Of a stretch of DNA of 64,000 nt, positions 12,938 through 27,900 are shown in pieces. The stretch is from Hydractinia symbiolongicarpus (taxonomy: Eukaryota; Cnidaria; Hydrozoa; Anthoathecata; Hydractiniidae): positions 23,560,001 to 23,624,000 of the forward strand of contig NC_079884.1 in the NCBI RefSeq assembly GCF_029227915.1. Direction: 5' to 3'. Made by a program: the position numbers and the translations under genes. The notes below the pieces were generated by a model. That model did no database searches. It worked only from the letters and a program-made list of their open reading frames with translations, and was not told the DNA's origin. How positions within the stretch are numbered: position 1 is the stretch's first letter; every line of letters starts with the position of its first letter.

Positions 12938-15900
12938 ATGAGTACTACAAAAAAACTACAACTTCGCGGTGGAAAGCCTTCAGTAAATTTGACCATGTCA
13001 TCAGATCCTAACTCACAAGGGATTCTTAGCCAAGATGTGATCATTGCAAGATACTTAGAGGGCTTTGCCGTTGGTAAAAGTAAAAATAAAAAAAGACATT
13101 CTAGCAGGCATGTATGATTAACTTTATTAGTTTTGTACTTTGTATTCTGTATTGATATCGCAAAACAGGACTAGGAAAATAAAAAAATACAAAAATGAAC
13201 ACAAAAATATCCAAGCTAAGCTAAGCAGTTTCTGGGTTAATGCAAACCATAAAAAACAGTTTATCAGGGCAATACCAGAGAATTCTGACTAACGTTAAAG
13301 TATTGCCCAAGCTTGTCAGACCCATACGTGACAGACATCAGTACAAAAATTACTTAAGTTTGTTGAATTATGCAAAAGAAAGTATAGAACAGTAAAAGCA
13401 GAATATAGAAACCATATTATTAGCCACGTGTTCCTTATGATAATAACAAGGTTCAAACCAAAGTATAAATATAATCGTGTTATTAACTGTCGCGGTAACT
13501 AAAGCTACTTTTACTATTCCCTTCTGTTACATTTGTGAACTCCATGTTAGTTTACATTCCATGCTTCCATTAATTTAAAACTGTCAACTATTAAAGAATA
13601 TCACCTGCTGTGACATTTTAACCAATCACGTTGCATGGTTAACCGAACATGTACATGATTTAACCAATGACAATGCGTGATTTACAAAAACATTGCCCTT
13701 CTTACTTGAGCTACTGTATTTAATTATTTTTTATCATAGTGAGCACCTCCGATCACCTTATAAGGCACACTTGCAACATGATTCATCTTCAGACGTTGCA
13801 CTCAGTAGACCGTCCTCTGCCAAACTGATTTCCAATCGACCAGCTTCTGGCAGGTCGTTTTCAAGAAAATCTTCAAAGAATCTTGTGCCTCATCCTCCTA
13901 AACGTAAAAGACCAACATCAGCACCTGTTTACAAATTAGGGTAAAAATATTACTCTGTAGACAAATTGAATTTTCTATTAGCAAGTGTTTTTACACTCTA
14001 TTTCCTCTTTTTTGAACTTCTTTCCCATTAAGTAAACGAATGTTGGTTCAGTTGATTGGCAATATTTTTGCAACCTGAAATTTCTTTTAACAGGTTTTTA
14101 ACTATATATTTTAATTATGTTAAATTTCATAACATATTTTGAAGTTTTGTTATTGTTTAAAATTTTAAAACAGTTCTTTTAACATTTGGAGTGTACAAGT
14201 ACTGGGCATATGTAAATGAATTATTATTATTTTTTTTTTAAGTACTGGAAGTTGGACGGCTTTTGATGATTTAAATGGTTCATATTCAGGTATGGATGTG
14301 TATAATTAGCATCATGGCAATGGAGAAACGTTGACATGCTGTCTATTTACCATAATTTGTAATCACTCAACTTTGAGATATCAACATGAGGAAATTTAAA
14401 AAGAAAGTTTTCATTGATTAATTTTATTATTTTCAGCATCAATGATGTCTTCGTGCTCTTTTCGCAGTAATACTAAAGCTGTCTACAGAAAAAAGCAACA
14501 TATACTTTGTGTACAGGCATTTATAAATGGTTCAAGAGAAAGAACAGCACGAGTTACTGCTTCTGACCTGTCACAGGTAAATACTTATTACCAGGAATTA
14601 AAAAGAAAGAATTTCCAAATGTAATTCGATAGTATGCTTGTCTTAGGAAAGGGTAGATGATCCTGCAATATGAAACAAAATTGAACGAGGGGAGGCAGAG
14701 TTAATTCTTTTTTTTACATTTTTAAATATAAAAGTTGTTCTTTTTTTGATTAATTGCAGCTGTGTCATACCATTTGGGTAATTTCAGCAAGTAGTTGGAT
14801 AAACACCTGATAAACACAAAAATTGTTCTTTGTTTTTCACATGTTTTTTGAATAGTTAAAGCTGTGTGATACCATATTGCTTAATTTCAGCAAATAGTTA
14901 GATAAATACCTGATAAACACCTGACGTCAGCAAATACCTGTACAATCTCAGTAAAAAGTTTTTATTAAATTGATTTAGCCGTAACTTCTATTGTGTAGAC
15001 TTTAAAACACTGATCAATATAATATGTAGAATCATGTACTTTCGACAAACAGTCATGGAGATATTAGTATTTAAAGGTTTCTTGATGATGTCTTTGGCAT
15101 TTGGGTGTGTCACTCAGCTTTGGAGAAATTGGCCAATTTTGGTCCCAGGTTGTCTCTAGTAACCTGCACAGTGAAGAAAAACTGACACGACCACTCTGTT
15201 TTTAAGTTATTTAGCCTCAAAGTTTTAAGCACAATGCAATGACTGTAATAATCTTTTTTAAATATTTTGATGTTAGTTAAATTTATTTATGTTAACGTAA
15301 CCTTAACTAAATTAGACATTTAGACGTTTTTTCAGCTTCTTCTACCTGAACTGGAGAAAAAATATAATAGACTAGTCTGTTGACCCATGGAAAAATCTAT
15401 TTAATAAAAAAAATAGTAGTTACAGAAATAGAATTTAATAATATTAAGGTTCAAGTTTTTTGGTAACGTTAGTATTGTTGGTTTCCAAACGTGTAAATTA
15501 ACTAAGCTTTAATTGGTCCAATTTTAGACCCAGGTGGTCTCTACAGTTGCCCATGCAGGTTTTTATTATAAAATTACTTGCTTACTTTACTTATATGATA
15601 TGATATTTAATTTATGTTTTTTCTTATTCTATAATATAGCTACTTGCTGAGTGTACAAGCAAACTTGGGTTGACTTCAGCTGGAAGGAAATTATTTCTAG
15701 GTGATGGTACGCTTGTAGTTCATCCGAAACAACTACACAAAGATTGTGAAGTTTATATTTCAATGGGTGAACCTTTTAAAGATCCATACTTGTCTCTGCA
15801 AGGTATATGTTATGTTTTTATTCTCATGGACCAAATTTTTTGGTATTAAAAATTGAATATCTGCGAACAACGGTTCTTTCTATACTAATCATACAGAGTA

Positions 15901-18900
15901 ATTTAATTCTATTACACTGGAGTAAAAAAAACAAAGTTTAACTCATCTATTCTGGTTTTATTGAGAGTAGATAGGTAGATAAACTTTGTTTTATGATTTT
16001 GTTTTATGATTTTTTTGTTAGTTCTTTAATATCACTACTTATGTAAGTACTTTTGATGCAAAATTCCATGCAAGGAATATGTAAATATCTATGGCTCTTT
16101 TAGTAATTATTAAAACTTGTTTGCGTTCAGAGCGAGAAAAACTACGCAAAGCATCGTTTTGGACAATGAGTGGTATAATGATGCCTGTTAATAACAAGAA
16201 ACCGAAACGCTTGGCTTCCTCAATATCAAATAGAATGATGGAATTGGTTGATTCACAAAAGAGAAGAGTATTAGTGTTTAAAAATGGAGAAAGTTTTGGT
16301 GGTGTTGAAATTATAGCTAATAGATTTGATCAGGTATGAAAAGAAAACTTTATTTTGTAAACAATAACGTGGATCATATTAATTCTGTTTAAGAGATTAT
16401 TTTTTTTTAAGTTACAGCATTTCATCTTTTTAGCATCTCCTCTTTTAAGTGCTCTCCCTTTAATAACTGCCTTCTAAGTTCCAGAATAATTTTATAAGCC
16501 CCTCCAGTCTTGAATAAGCACCTGGGTCCATTAATAAGGGTACTAGAATTAATAAATAAAAATATAGACAACAACTTTCGTCCTAATCTCGTCCTGTAAA
16601 TTTTGTATAGTCGATTAAAAAAAAAGCGCAATCAAATCAATTTTTAAAAAATAAAAAAATATATATACCTTTCTTTCTTTTTTTAAACACAGAGGGTCTA
16701 ATAATTCCCCCTTTAAATTTCGAAAAATTTTAATAAGAACATCTACTGTTATTAGAGGGAATACAGTATCAATTATGTGGCTAGCAAGTGCAATTTCTGG
16801 TTTCACCCTGTTTATATTGTGCGTTCCAGATTAGAAAACAGAGTGTTTTGTGTTGGCAGGAACACGAAGCCAATGTTCTAAACCCTGACTGTCACTCACA
16901 GTTTCTTGTAGCTACTACCTACAGAAGTTGTAAACTTTATTGCTTTATTTTTAGTTCTTGCAAGATTGTACTACAAAATTAGGTCTGAGTTCTGGCGCTC
17001 GTACATTGTATGATTGGAGTGGTAAACCTGTTGAAATGTTTTCACAAGGTACACAAATATGTGAATACTTTTGTGAGGAAATATATAGAACACTTATAAA
17101 TAAGAATTCTAACTAGAGTTAGATTTGACAAAAGCACAGTCAAGTAGTGTTGAAATGTTCTCAAAACTATAATTTTGTTGCAAACTGGAATTCTTTTTAA
17201 ATATTATTGTAGGACTATGTTCATGATAACATATAAAGATTAGCTAAAATAAATATTTTTAATGTGTCCAAAACTTGCAACATTTACAGCAGCGGTTTTA
17301 ATTGGAATATTTTTGTGTTTCCATTTCGTTGAATCACATTTAAAATGTATCTTTAAATTAAGAACAGAATTTTGTATTAAGTCTGTTTTCCCTTAAAAGC
17401 ACTAAAAAGTGGGGTTTTTAGATGCTTGAAATTATTTCTACTTAAAAGTTGGGGATTAAAATGTCAAACAATATTTTGACTTAGAAAAGGTTTTTTGACA
17501 TATATTCACATGGTGGCCAGATGTATGTTGAAATTCTTCCTTTCTTTAACGTTTTCTCAGTGGTGGATAACATTTTGAAAGAATTAAAAATTACTAAAAT
17601 TGTTATAGTGAGTTTGCTGTATTGAGTACTTAACAGTATTTTAATATCACAAGTTTCTAAAAACATCAAAAAGCACCATTCATAATCCTGTGATTTAATT
17701 GTTGACAAATATTTACTCCTTTAAATGTTTATTAACAGAATAGTAATTTTTGCTTCTTCTACGTTTGACAAGTCATTAACACTCTCTTTAGTTCCTTGCT
17801 TGGATAAAGTATTGCAGCCCTCATCTGGTACTGTACTAGGACCGTTGTGGGTAACAAAAGGGGAACTGTTTAGTCCTACTGGTGCATACAGCTTTCTTTT
17901 CACAATGATCGCAAATACTAAGGACAGAATAAAAAGCTCTGAAGAATATGCACAACAGGTAATTTAAGTCAAACATTTGTTTGGGTAATCTTTTATTCCA
18001 ATTGAATTTTTTGGCATGTGCATTTTCTTAAGAAATGCTTATTATTCACCTAATTTGTCTTTAGTTGGAGGCTCAGTTAAATAGTGATGAACTTCACATA
18101 TTTTATTCAAAGTTAGAAATTGAAACCGAGCTGTCTGAAGTAAGTCTGTTTTTATTGTTCTTAGACTTTTGCTTACTTTAGTTTTTATACAACTTCTTTC
18201 AACAGCACATATTTTTTTTAAATTTATTTTTTAATGTTACAGATTATTGTGCAATTAATACAGAATATGGAAGTCTTCAATGCTTTTTTGTGTTTAGGAA
18301 AATCAAGTTATCGATGAACTGCAGGATGCTTTGCCCAAACTCCACGGTTACTTGAAGAAAATCAAAAAGTTACATGATAAAGAAGAAGCAATGTCCTCAT
18401 CATCATACAAATTCAAACACATTACCGAAATTGACTCTCATAGTAGATTAGTAGGGACATCTGGTATCCGATTGAAATTATATGCTAATGGCACTCCCCT
18501 GAATGTTACTGTGCCTGTTAAATTGTTTTTTAATACTAAAGACCTTAAAAAGGGTGCAAAAACTAAAGCAGAAGTTATGGAACGATTTTTTGACGTGTTA
18601 AATTCAAATGAAGAAGTCATGAGATTATTTGGTGTCCTTTCTAAACGAAGTTTTGTCAAGAAGGCTTATTTATTAAATGGAACGGAAGTAACAGATTTTG
18701 ATACACTGGAGCATGGCAATGAAGTTTGGTTATCGCTGGGTGAAAGTTTTTTACCAATTGAATGTATGTTCATGAGTTCCTTAACAATTTTTTGCCATTG
18801 TTATTATGACTGATTTTTATATGAAATTTTAAGCAATGGGTGGTATGCACTAGTTCAGCTGACTGTTTGATAAATCACAGTCATTCTGCGCAAGTGTTTC

Positions 18901-21900
18901 TAAATGTAAACATTTTTCTGCTCAGAAGGCAGGCATATTTTCTGACAAAACTTAAAAAGACATGCCCTTATATGTGGATGGACCTATATGAGGGTGGGCC
19001 TATGGGCAGGCCTCAAATATCGATAAGGAAAACCATTATACATTGATGGGCCTATATGTGAGTGGGCTTATCTGCGGAGAAATTCTTTTCTATTGGCTTC
19101 CAGTCTTTATGTATTAAAATACATTCTATTTTTAGACCCTGTACTGACTATAATGTTGGAAAAAATAAAAGTAGTTAACTTATGGGGATTAAAGGAAATA
19201 ACTCAGAAAGATATGTGGTTAGGTGGAGATCAAAACCAAACAAAAGCAAAGTTATGGAACATTTGTTCTTCCCTTCCTTCACAATGTGAGATGCAGGAAA
19301 TGAAGATAGAAATGACAAACAAAGAAAAACTTGCATATTTTCAACAATGCAGTGAAACGTGCATAACTGATGCGGCTACGTACTTGCAATCAAAGGAAAA
19401 CCATAGTCTTGTAATGTACCCTGAACTTTCTTTTATCACAAAAGGACACGAGAATGAGGGAGATATATGGGGAAGCTTCCTACAGCAGTGGTATATAACT
19501 AAGGTATGAGCTTTAATGATTTGCATCCCCTTTTAAAACTAAAACTTCTATGAATGAAGGTTTTTTTTATAATAAAAGTTACAGTAATTTTTATCTGGTT
19601 AACTGAACCAGAAAATACTGTGCTACTGGATATTTTTAATGGTGGTTTTAATTTCATGTGAAGGCCTGAGAAAGTTCAAAGAAATCATAAAATTTATTTG
19701 TTATAAGTTATGTCAGTGAATTTAAAAAAAATTTTATTGTAGAAGGCTTGTCATGTAAAAAAAAATATCTAACAGAATTGCAGCATTATTTCTTTACAAG
19801 ACAAATAAAGTGTGTGTTACAATTACTACGAGTATAATAAAAGTATAATCTATTAACAGTCAATAAAGAAAAGGCTGGGTGTGCAGCACATTGCATTCCC
19901 CAATTTGTGTTAAGTCGTTTAGGTGTGTGATTTTTATTTTTAAATTACCCTATTTATGTCCTGAGTTTTGTTTATTCAGTCGTGCTGCAATTCCAGTCTA
20001 AAAATAAACTTTTGCACAAGCAATATCAGATTTTTCATGTTTAGTCAAAACCTGAAAGCAGCAGACGCAATTCTGTTTCAAGTGTCAGTCGGGGTGTGTA
20101 AGTGTGATCACATGCGCTAGAATGACAAGATTGTGTATACACCTTCCATTTATTACCTGCCTTATTTTTATAGGATGGCCTTATTCTTAATAAACACTTT
20201 AAAGGTCTTGTCCTTGGGATATTAGATCAGAGTGTCCAAATGACACTCAGTGACGATGGCGAAGAAGAATTATTAGACGGTGCTGTTGTCAGCTGTCAAG
20301 CGAAGCCAGAAAAAGACAATTACAACTGTGTGTGGATGTTTACAACAGATGGGTACATCCAATCAATAGGTATAACTTGTGTATGAAACCGTAGTTGCCA
20401 TTTGGCATTATTTCACACAAATTTCTGACCTCTTATTTAATTTTAATATGAAGCATTTAGCATATTGAGGTTTAATAACACACCTATCTACATGAATTAA
20501 TCCCAGATGGGTATAATGTCCTGTTGACTTGGTATGTTTTAACTGTGTTGTTATTATTTTTTAGTTAATCCTGGTTATGTCCTAACTGCTGTGTCTGGGT
20601 TTTCATTAAACAAACTTAAAACTGACGAGAACAATCATGGTAAGTCTGACCAACAATGGGATATTACAAACAATCAAAGAAACGGTGTCGTCGTAACTGA
20701 GCATCACAGTTTTTCTGATGAAAACAGTGGCGATGAAAACGATGACGATAATGATAAAGTAAACAAGGAGAAGAACAAAAAAGATGAAAATGAAATAAGG
20801 GATCAAGAAGAAGAGTCTGTAAAGATGAACGAAGATATGGAAGAAGATAAAAAGCTGTTTGAGAATGTAGAAAATGTTTATGGTGGTCAAAATATATCGC
20901 TAGTTGTTATGCCACGCTTTCCTGAAAAGCACATGTTGGCCTCCACGCAGAAGTATGTAACTGTTGCTCTGTAGCTAGTATTATTTGCTAAGGTGATAGC
21001 TGACATTACCATACATCTGAAAAAATATATCAAACCAATAATTTTAGATGTCCATTATTGGACTAGTTTTTCAGTCTTTCTCTGTGATATTCAACTTTGC
21101 TGCGCGTTTTTGGATATCACAAGGTTAGCTGAATATGGATGGCCTATAAAACCTTGTGAATATCTTTTAGTAGTAACTCTAAACATGTTTGTTTTAACCG
21201 TGACAATTTGAGAAAAGGAAATAATAAAATTTTTGTTTACAGAATTTAGGTTTCTTTGCAAGAAGAGCACGAATTTTACCTAACTTGCAAAAATAAATTC
21301 TGCAAAATTTACCAATAGTTCCTGATTTGTAAAAATTTGTTCTGCAAAATAAATTAAAAATTCTCATTTGTGAAAATTAATTGACATGTTCCGACATTTT
21401 CTAAAACTTAGTTTGACACACAATATATATAAAAATTGTTGTCTAATTTTCAGTATAACCTGGATTCTTCTGAATTCTTCTGCAAAATACAACTTTTAGT
21501 TTCACTTCCCAAAGATTTCTTTCGCCAATTTGCAATTTTTAGACCCCTGAGTCACGGAAAAAATTTCTGCAAAAAATATGTTGTTGTAGTTGTATTAATT
21601 TACAATTTACAGGTGGTGATTAATTTTTGCGCAGATAAGCTGCGAAATAAGTCTTTTTCACACAAAATTAATGTGCATGAAATGTGTGTTTTAATGTCAA
21701 TGATGTATAAAAAAGGCCTGTTGTAAGGAAGTGGTAAAAGATACATGTTTTGATTTTGACACCAGAATAAATTTTATTTTCAATCTACATTGTTTCATTG
21801 TCCCCAAATGGCGTAATAACAGTTTTGTCATCGATAAGACTTTTTTGTCATTTTTTGTGTCTTCGTAAATTTGTGTTTCGAAGATACCTTTATACTTCAT

Positions 21901-24900
21901 TATAATACTTACTCACATAACATTCTATACCTATGATATTTAATTTAATTTTCCCTAACTACGGTTCAGGTGCACAAAATTAATACCATGAATAAATTAT
22001 TTGCGTTAATAAGTTTAATAAGAAATTTAATACCGTTATTAAGGAATTGAAATTTCCATAAAAAGTTTAAATTTCATTCAAAAAACCTTACTCTAAGACT
22101 TACTTAAATTCACCCATATTCACCTATAAGACATCGATAAGGACTAATTAGTTAAGATAGTGTGCACATTATTAATACTAAATTATTCTTGTAAGGCTTG
22201 CTGAGTTATTGGGTCATTGAAAAAAAATAGACCAGGCCTGGGACGAGCAAAAACAAGTGTCATTTTAGCAAAAAAAGCAATTCACCTTATCATATCTATG
22301 CATTGATAAAGTTTAAATGCACTTCCTTTATCAGGTCTAAAATTACTGATGACAGAAAATGTAGACAGAAAATTTGCTATTATTTAAATATGACATCATA
22401 GTTTATGCAGCATAATTAAATCCGAAATTCTTTAAATGTAAATATATCTTGAGAACGAAAAGAGCTTGAAAAAGCGAAAAAAGTCCAACATCATTTTATA
22501 CGGGTTCCATTTAAACCTGGATTTTAGTTTATAGAAAACAACTAAAAGCTGCACACAAAAAAGTAAAATAGACCATTAGAAAATCTATGAATATTTAATA
22601 GCCATTTATGTTTTAGATGTAGCTGTTAATAAAATGTGTACTAATTTCAAAATTCTTTAGATGGGCACTGAAAACACTTAACCCTGTGCATTCCAACATA
22701 TCTGAGAAATGGTCCAGGCAAAATCTTTTCTGGCCAGTTGACCAAACAAATACATTTGTGGAGGTATGGTATTTTTGTTGTGCTGGTATTTTTTAAAGTA
22801 AAACAAGTTGATAAGCCAGTGAAAAAATCAACCTAGACACAAAAACAGTGAGAGAGATCTATTTGAAGTATGACAATGTGATACACTAAAATTATTTTTC
22901 CCAAATTTTTTCACTGCTACGTTGATTTTGACGAATAATTGAAGAGATATTAGGGTTTAAAAGCTTGATGTTATCAACCCATCTGTTCCAGACCGGGTAG
23001 GTTGACCCAGTTCCTTGTTACTTTATCAGTAAAAAAAGATATTTGTATTTCATATTATCTTTATATTTTATTGTATTACATTTTAGGAGGTTGTGGAAGG
23101 TTTCCTTACATATGGTGCTCCAAAATTAAAATGGAAAGTCACGAAGAATTCAGAAGAGGAAATTTTTAAGGCTGCGAAAACTGGTGATGTCATTTTCCAT
23201 GCTTTTCTTCTATTAGTTATTTTCTTGCACATATTAAATTTTACACGTTTTACATCTAGATGTACCTGCTAAATTATTGGTTCTTCGCAATGGTGAAACA
23301 GATGCATCACGAGCATTGAAAATTATTGGGCCTGATATAAAATCGGTAATTAAATCAATGGAAGTATCTTCTTAGTATGTGTAAAACTTGAAGTTCTGAT
23401 TAAAGTAATGTATTAGACCATATACTTTGATAAATGATTAAGGAGATTTATTTGGATTAGAATATTTTCTTTACCGAAATTATTTATAAAAAAATGTTTA
23501 GCAAATATACAAGTAAAAAAAAGGATTAAGAAAACTGTTATCTAAGTCATCATGAATTTTTTTCTTTAAACATTAACGTATTTTTCTTTTCTTGTTGTTC
23601 AGTTAAAGAAAGATATCAGAGTTGCTTTTACTAGTTCGAAAAGGTACAGTCTATTTCTTTATTTATTTTTATTGAGATGTACATGACTAGCGTTTGTAAA
23701 AGGCATTTTTTCGTATATCGATGAGCAAATGACAAGACAACAGGACAGCAAGACTTCAATGAAAAGAATCCTATAATGAACGCAGGAAATAGAGTGGCAG
23801 AACCATCGTCTTCCCTTTGAAGCTTGGAAACTATGTGGAAATACATATTTTCCGTAATCATTTCTTTCCACAAAAGTAATTTTGACTAGGACACTTTTCT
23901 TTTCATATGCCTAAGAATTTTTGTTAGAAACCCCAAAAAATATTGGAAAGTTTCGTGAGCAAAGCTGTCAGCGAACCTATACCAAAAGGCTTTGACTGGA
24001 TTGTTGAATATTTTACCCAATAAGATGCTTTTTAAATTTTACATCACTTTTAGTGTGGAAGGAACTGTTCGATTAACACCAAGTGATATAGAACTTTATC
24101 AGGTACACATAATATCTAAGCTATGTACAAACTGTGCTGTTTATTCTTACAGAAAAGTTTGGATTTTTATTCTATGTTATTGTGTTTATAGTTTTTGGAA
24201 AGATGTACAGATGCATTAAACCTGCCATTTGCTGCAAGGCGGTTGTTTACTTCAGATGGAAAGGAAGTAAAGTCCTTAGGAAGTTTAGAAAAAAATGAGT
24301 TAGTATATGTTTCATGTGGTGAAAACTGGAATAACCCCTCCGTGTCGTATGCTGAAAATCAAAAGAGATTATTACTGGCTAGTTTGGCTGCTGATGTGGC
24401 AAAGATTAGAAATTATGTTGATCTAAAGAAACAAGCAGGTTTTACATTTGTTTATTACAGCTAAATTTCTCCATCTGTTGTCAGTGTATCATTAACCTAT
24501 TCTTTTTTTTAATAATGTCCAGGTTTTATTGCCAAAGTTGACGGTGATGTTTTGAGTGATGGAAAAAAGTTATGTTTAATGGACCATCCATATGAAGAAT
24601 TAACAGAAATGGAAAATACTGAAGAACAGGAGAATGAAATATTCGAAGCTGAATCAAAAGGGTTTGTAATGTACTTTTTCTTCATGTCATGCTTTACTGC
24701 TTCACTTCGGCAAACTTGTGTTTAACTTGCGTTTTCGCAATCACCTACTCCGAGAACAACATTTAAAAGACAAAATTAAGTTTGTATTAAAAGTTGTCAA
24801 CAGTTTTCCAATGTAAATCAAGAAGTTTTGTTAACATGTCAGTACAAATTTTACCATTTACCTTTTAACACAGGACAGTTGTGTAGTAATATTTCCTCTA

Positions 24901-27900
24901 TATTTTTATAGAAATGAAGTTTTTGGAGATAAAGAAGCGGAAGACAATCTCACTGCTCATCAACGATCACATTTAAAACAAAATGAATTATCTCTCAACT
25001 TATCTCACAGTGATACAGAATTGAGGTAAGAACAGAACAAAACATTGTGCATGTGTGAAGAAGAAAAGCATGCAGTATTTATGCTTGCAGAGTTGCCTTG
25101 TATCTGCAAATTTAGATTCTGCTTTCTGAAACACTTTATTTCGCCTTTACGTAACTGCCATCTTCTTTGTATTTTTCCAGTAGATTAAGAATAAAATTTT
25201 GCTTAACAACAATACAGTGGAATCCCTCTATCTCGAACTCGCAAGGGACCAAAAGATTTGTTCGAGATAGAGAAAGTTCGGGATAAAAAAAAGGAAAATA
25301 CCTTAGGGAAATTTCCGAAGGGACCGAGACTTTAGTTCGAGATAGAGAGAAGTTCGAGATAGAGAGATTCCATTGTATAAGCAAAATGATAGGTATTTGA
25401 GTTTACCAATTCACAATTCTTAATTTTCAATAAAAATGTGCTTGTAAGGCTAGACTTAATTCTGCTTCTTCAAACAATTTTTCCCTTAAGATATAGTGTA
25501 GACTTATTTTGCTAAATTATTCAGAACTTGTATTACATATGGTTTTCTGGTTGTTTTTTTTATATTTGCATTAACATATTTTGCATTAACATTGTTGTTA
25601 TTGTTATTCATTTAACATACAAAAAATTAACTTCATAGTTTATTAAATATTTAAACCTCCAGATTCCTTCCTGTTACAATGTGACACGGTTATACAAGTC
25701 GACTACGAGAGAGCACCTTCAGTCTGAGCATACGTATACGCAGAACAAAAGCACATCAATCAACAAGTTTAATTTCCTGAAAATGTTAGGAAATTGTTCA
25801 TATTGATCCAATGTAATACAAATATGTTATCAAGCAAAAATGCATCATATAAGTGCTTTTTTGTGTAATATACGCCTTAATTAAGTTAACAGATGAAGGC
25901 AAAATAGTTAAAACGTTCTTTAAAATAATGATATACAAAATATACGATTTTATTACTTACAACCTAACAAAAGAGAAGTTATATTGTTACGTCATTATTG
26001 CTACTCCTTAATGGAGTTTCTATAACAAGTGTCACCAATCTTTAACGAAAGTTTTCTTTTTTCAATGGATTTCTTCGATTTTAGTAGATCACTGTGGTCT
26101 GTTGTTTTTCAGAATGCGTGCACACACCTAACAACAACAGCATTACTATCTGGGTATTGTGAATATATGACACAACAGAGGCTGATGGTTCTATAATTCT
26201 GTTGAAGTTTCTGAAAGCCATAAAAGTTGTTCAACATGTTTTCTGCTTTTTTTTACATATTACGCATGAAAATAATGCCAAAAATCGTCTGAAAAAAAGA
26301 TTTTTTCAATTTTTGAGTAAATACAAAAAATTCAGGAAATCAGGTTAATCATGTGCCCAAACATTACAGAATGATTCCCCTTTGTGAAATATAGTTGTAT
26401 TGCGAGTTTTCTAAGCATAAATGAATAGATATAAAAACTCACTCATTATCATAGCCATATCGCAAAAAAAAAATGTTTAAAAGTGGTAGGCGCAGAACCT
26501 GTCTATGCAATAACAAATGCTTGTTTCTTTTTTTAATTAAGCTATAATGAAGCCATCTACTTTTTTTCAGAAGTTCTATAAGCCACAGAGATGCATTATT
26601 TGGTCCCCATACTACTGTGCAAGAGCAATTCTCCTACAAATGGGTGTACTCTGATGAATTTATTTATTTACAATCTAACCCAAACTTGGTGATAGGGGTG
26701 CAAGGTAGCGAGGTAAGTAGAACAACACCATTGTTGGTAATGTTCTTTTCTTACCAGTAGATACTCGAGATTCTCACTGTTTTTCAATGATATAATTTTA
26801 TTTAATTAGAAGACAAGCATGTAGCTTCAAGTTTCTATGTGTAGCACATTTACCTGTATTGGTAGTTATGTTTATACTTAAATGTCTTTCCTGTTTCTGT
26901 AACTTCTCTTGTTTTTTTATTTTGCAGAATAATGTTTACGATTATTTATTGATATGTCGTAAAAAGTATGAAGATGCCAACCAAAGATGGCTGCTCTGCA
27001 CCGACGGGTTAGTTTGATAAGTCTTAAATATGTCTAAAAAGACTGTATATTTGTGTCTAATATGTCTAAAAAGACTAGATATTTGATAGCTTTCTCCAGA
27101 ATTTATATGACAATTTGATAAGCACTCAATTGTCACTCAAACAGAACTGTGAAACTTTTTAATTTCTGTTATTCTCTAACCTGTCATTGCTATAGCTAAA
27201 ACCACACTAGATGTAAAACTACAGGATATACGTCTTCGCACCAATTCGATTTATTGCTTTTTTATGAAAGTTCTCTTAAACATAAGTAAAGTGGTCAACA
27301 TGTATATAAAACACAGACAAAAACCCTGTCAGTTAAACCATAGTGGTCCATTTTGTCATGGCTGAATCCCAAGGCCCATTTTTGTGAATATCAAAGGTGC
27401 AATAACTTTAGTAAAAACAGGATTATTGACTTGACAGCTGATACAGGGATGCGTGGACCTCTTTCTTTCCTCCGGCTTCCTGAGTTTCAGAATAAAGACA
27501 TTTTAAGGAAATGTAATAAGACTTACAAAGAAAATAATGGATTTTGATTAAATAACAAAGAAATAGGTTCAATTTGTTTAGCAAGATGATTTCTTCAAAG
27601 CCAGTGGACAATGCTAAGAAAATATCAGACCAAATTAGCTTCTCGGTATCTTTTTAGACCAAATAGTAATTAAGCTGAACCCAATTTTCATATTTCACGA
27701 CACAATATGAATAGGGTTAATACCCGGCATTATAAACACCATTTAATTCATGGTGTTGTTAAATCAGTTGTCAAAGGATATCAGATGTTACTAAACACTT
27801 AAGCACATAGTCTATCCACTATATCATACATAAAATATCCATCATAGCTAAAGCTTTGGCGATATTAGTGTTTATCAGCTACGATATAAGAGTGTGACCG

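Noticed and set aside
16421-16790. Possible old MITE (ATAAGCACCTGGG / TTAGAGGGAATACAGTA words)
   Set aside because: The ends do not pair convincingly.
21240-21660. Recurring TTGCAAAA / GCGAAA words, also near 31860-32420, 46860-47170 and 49800-50330
   Set aside because: Suggestive of an old AT-rich repeat family, but no borders or inverted ends could be fixed by eye.
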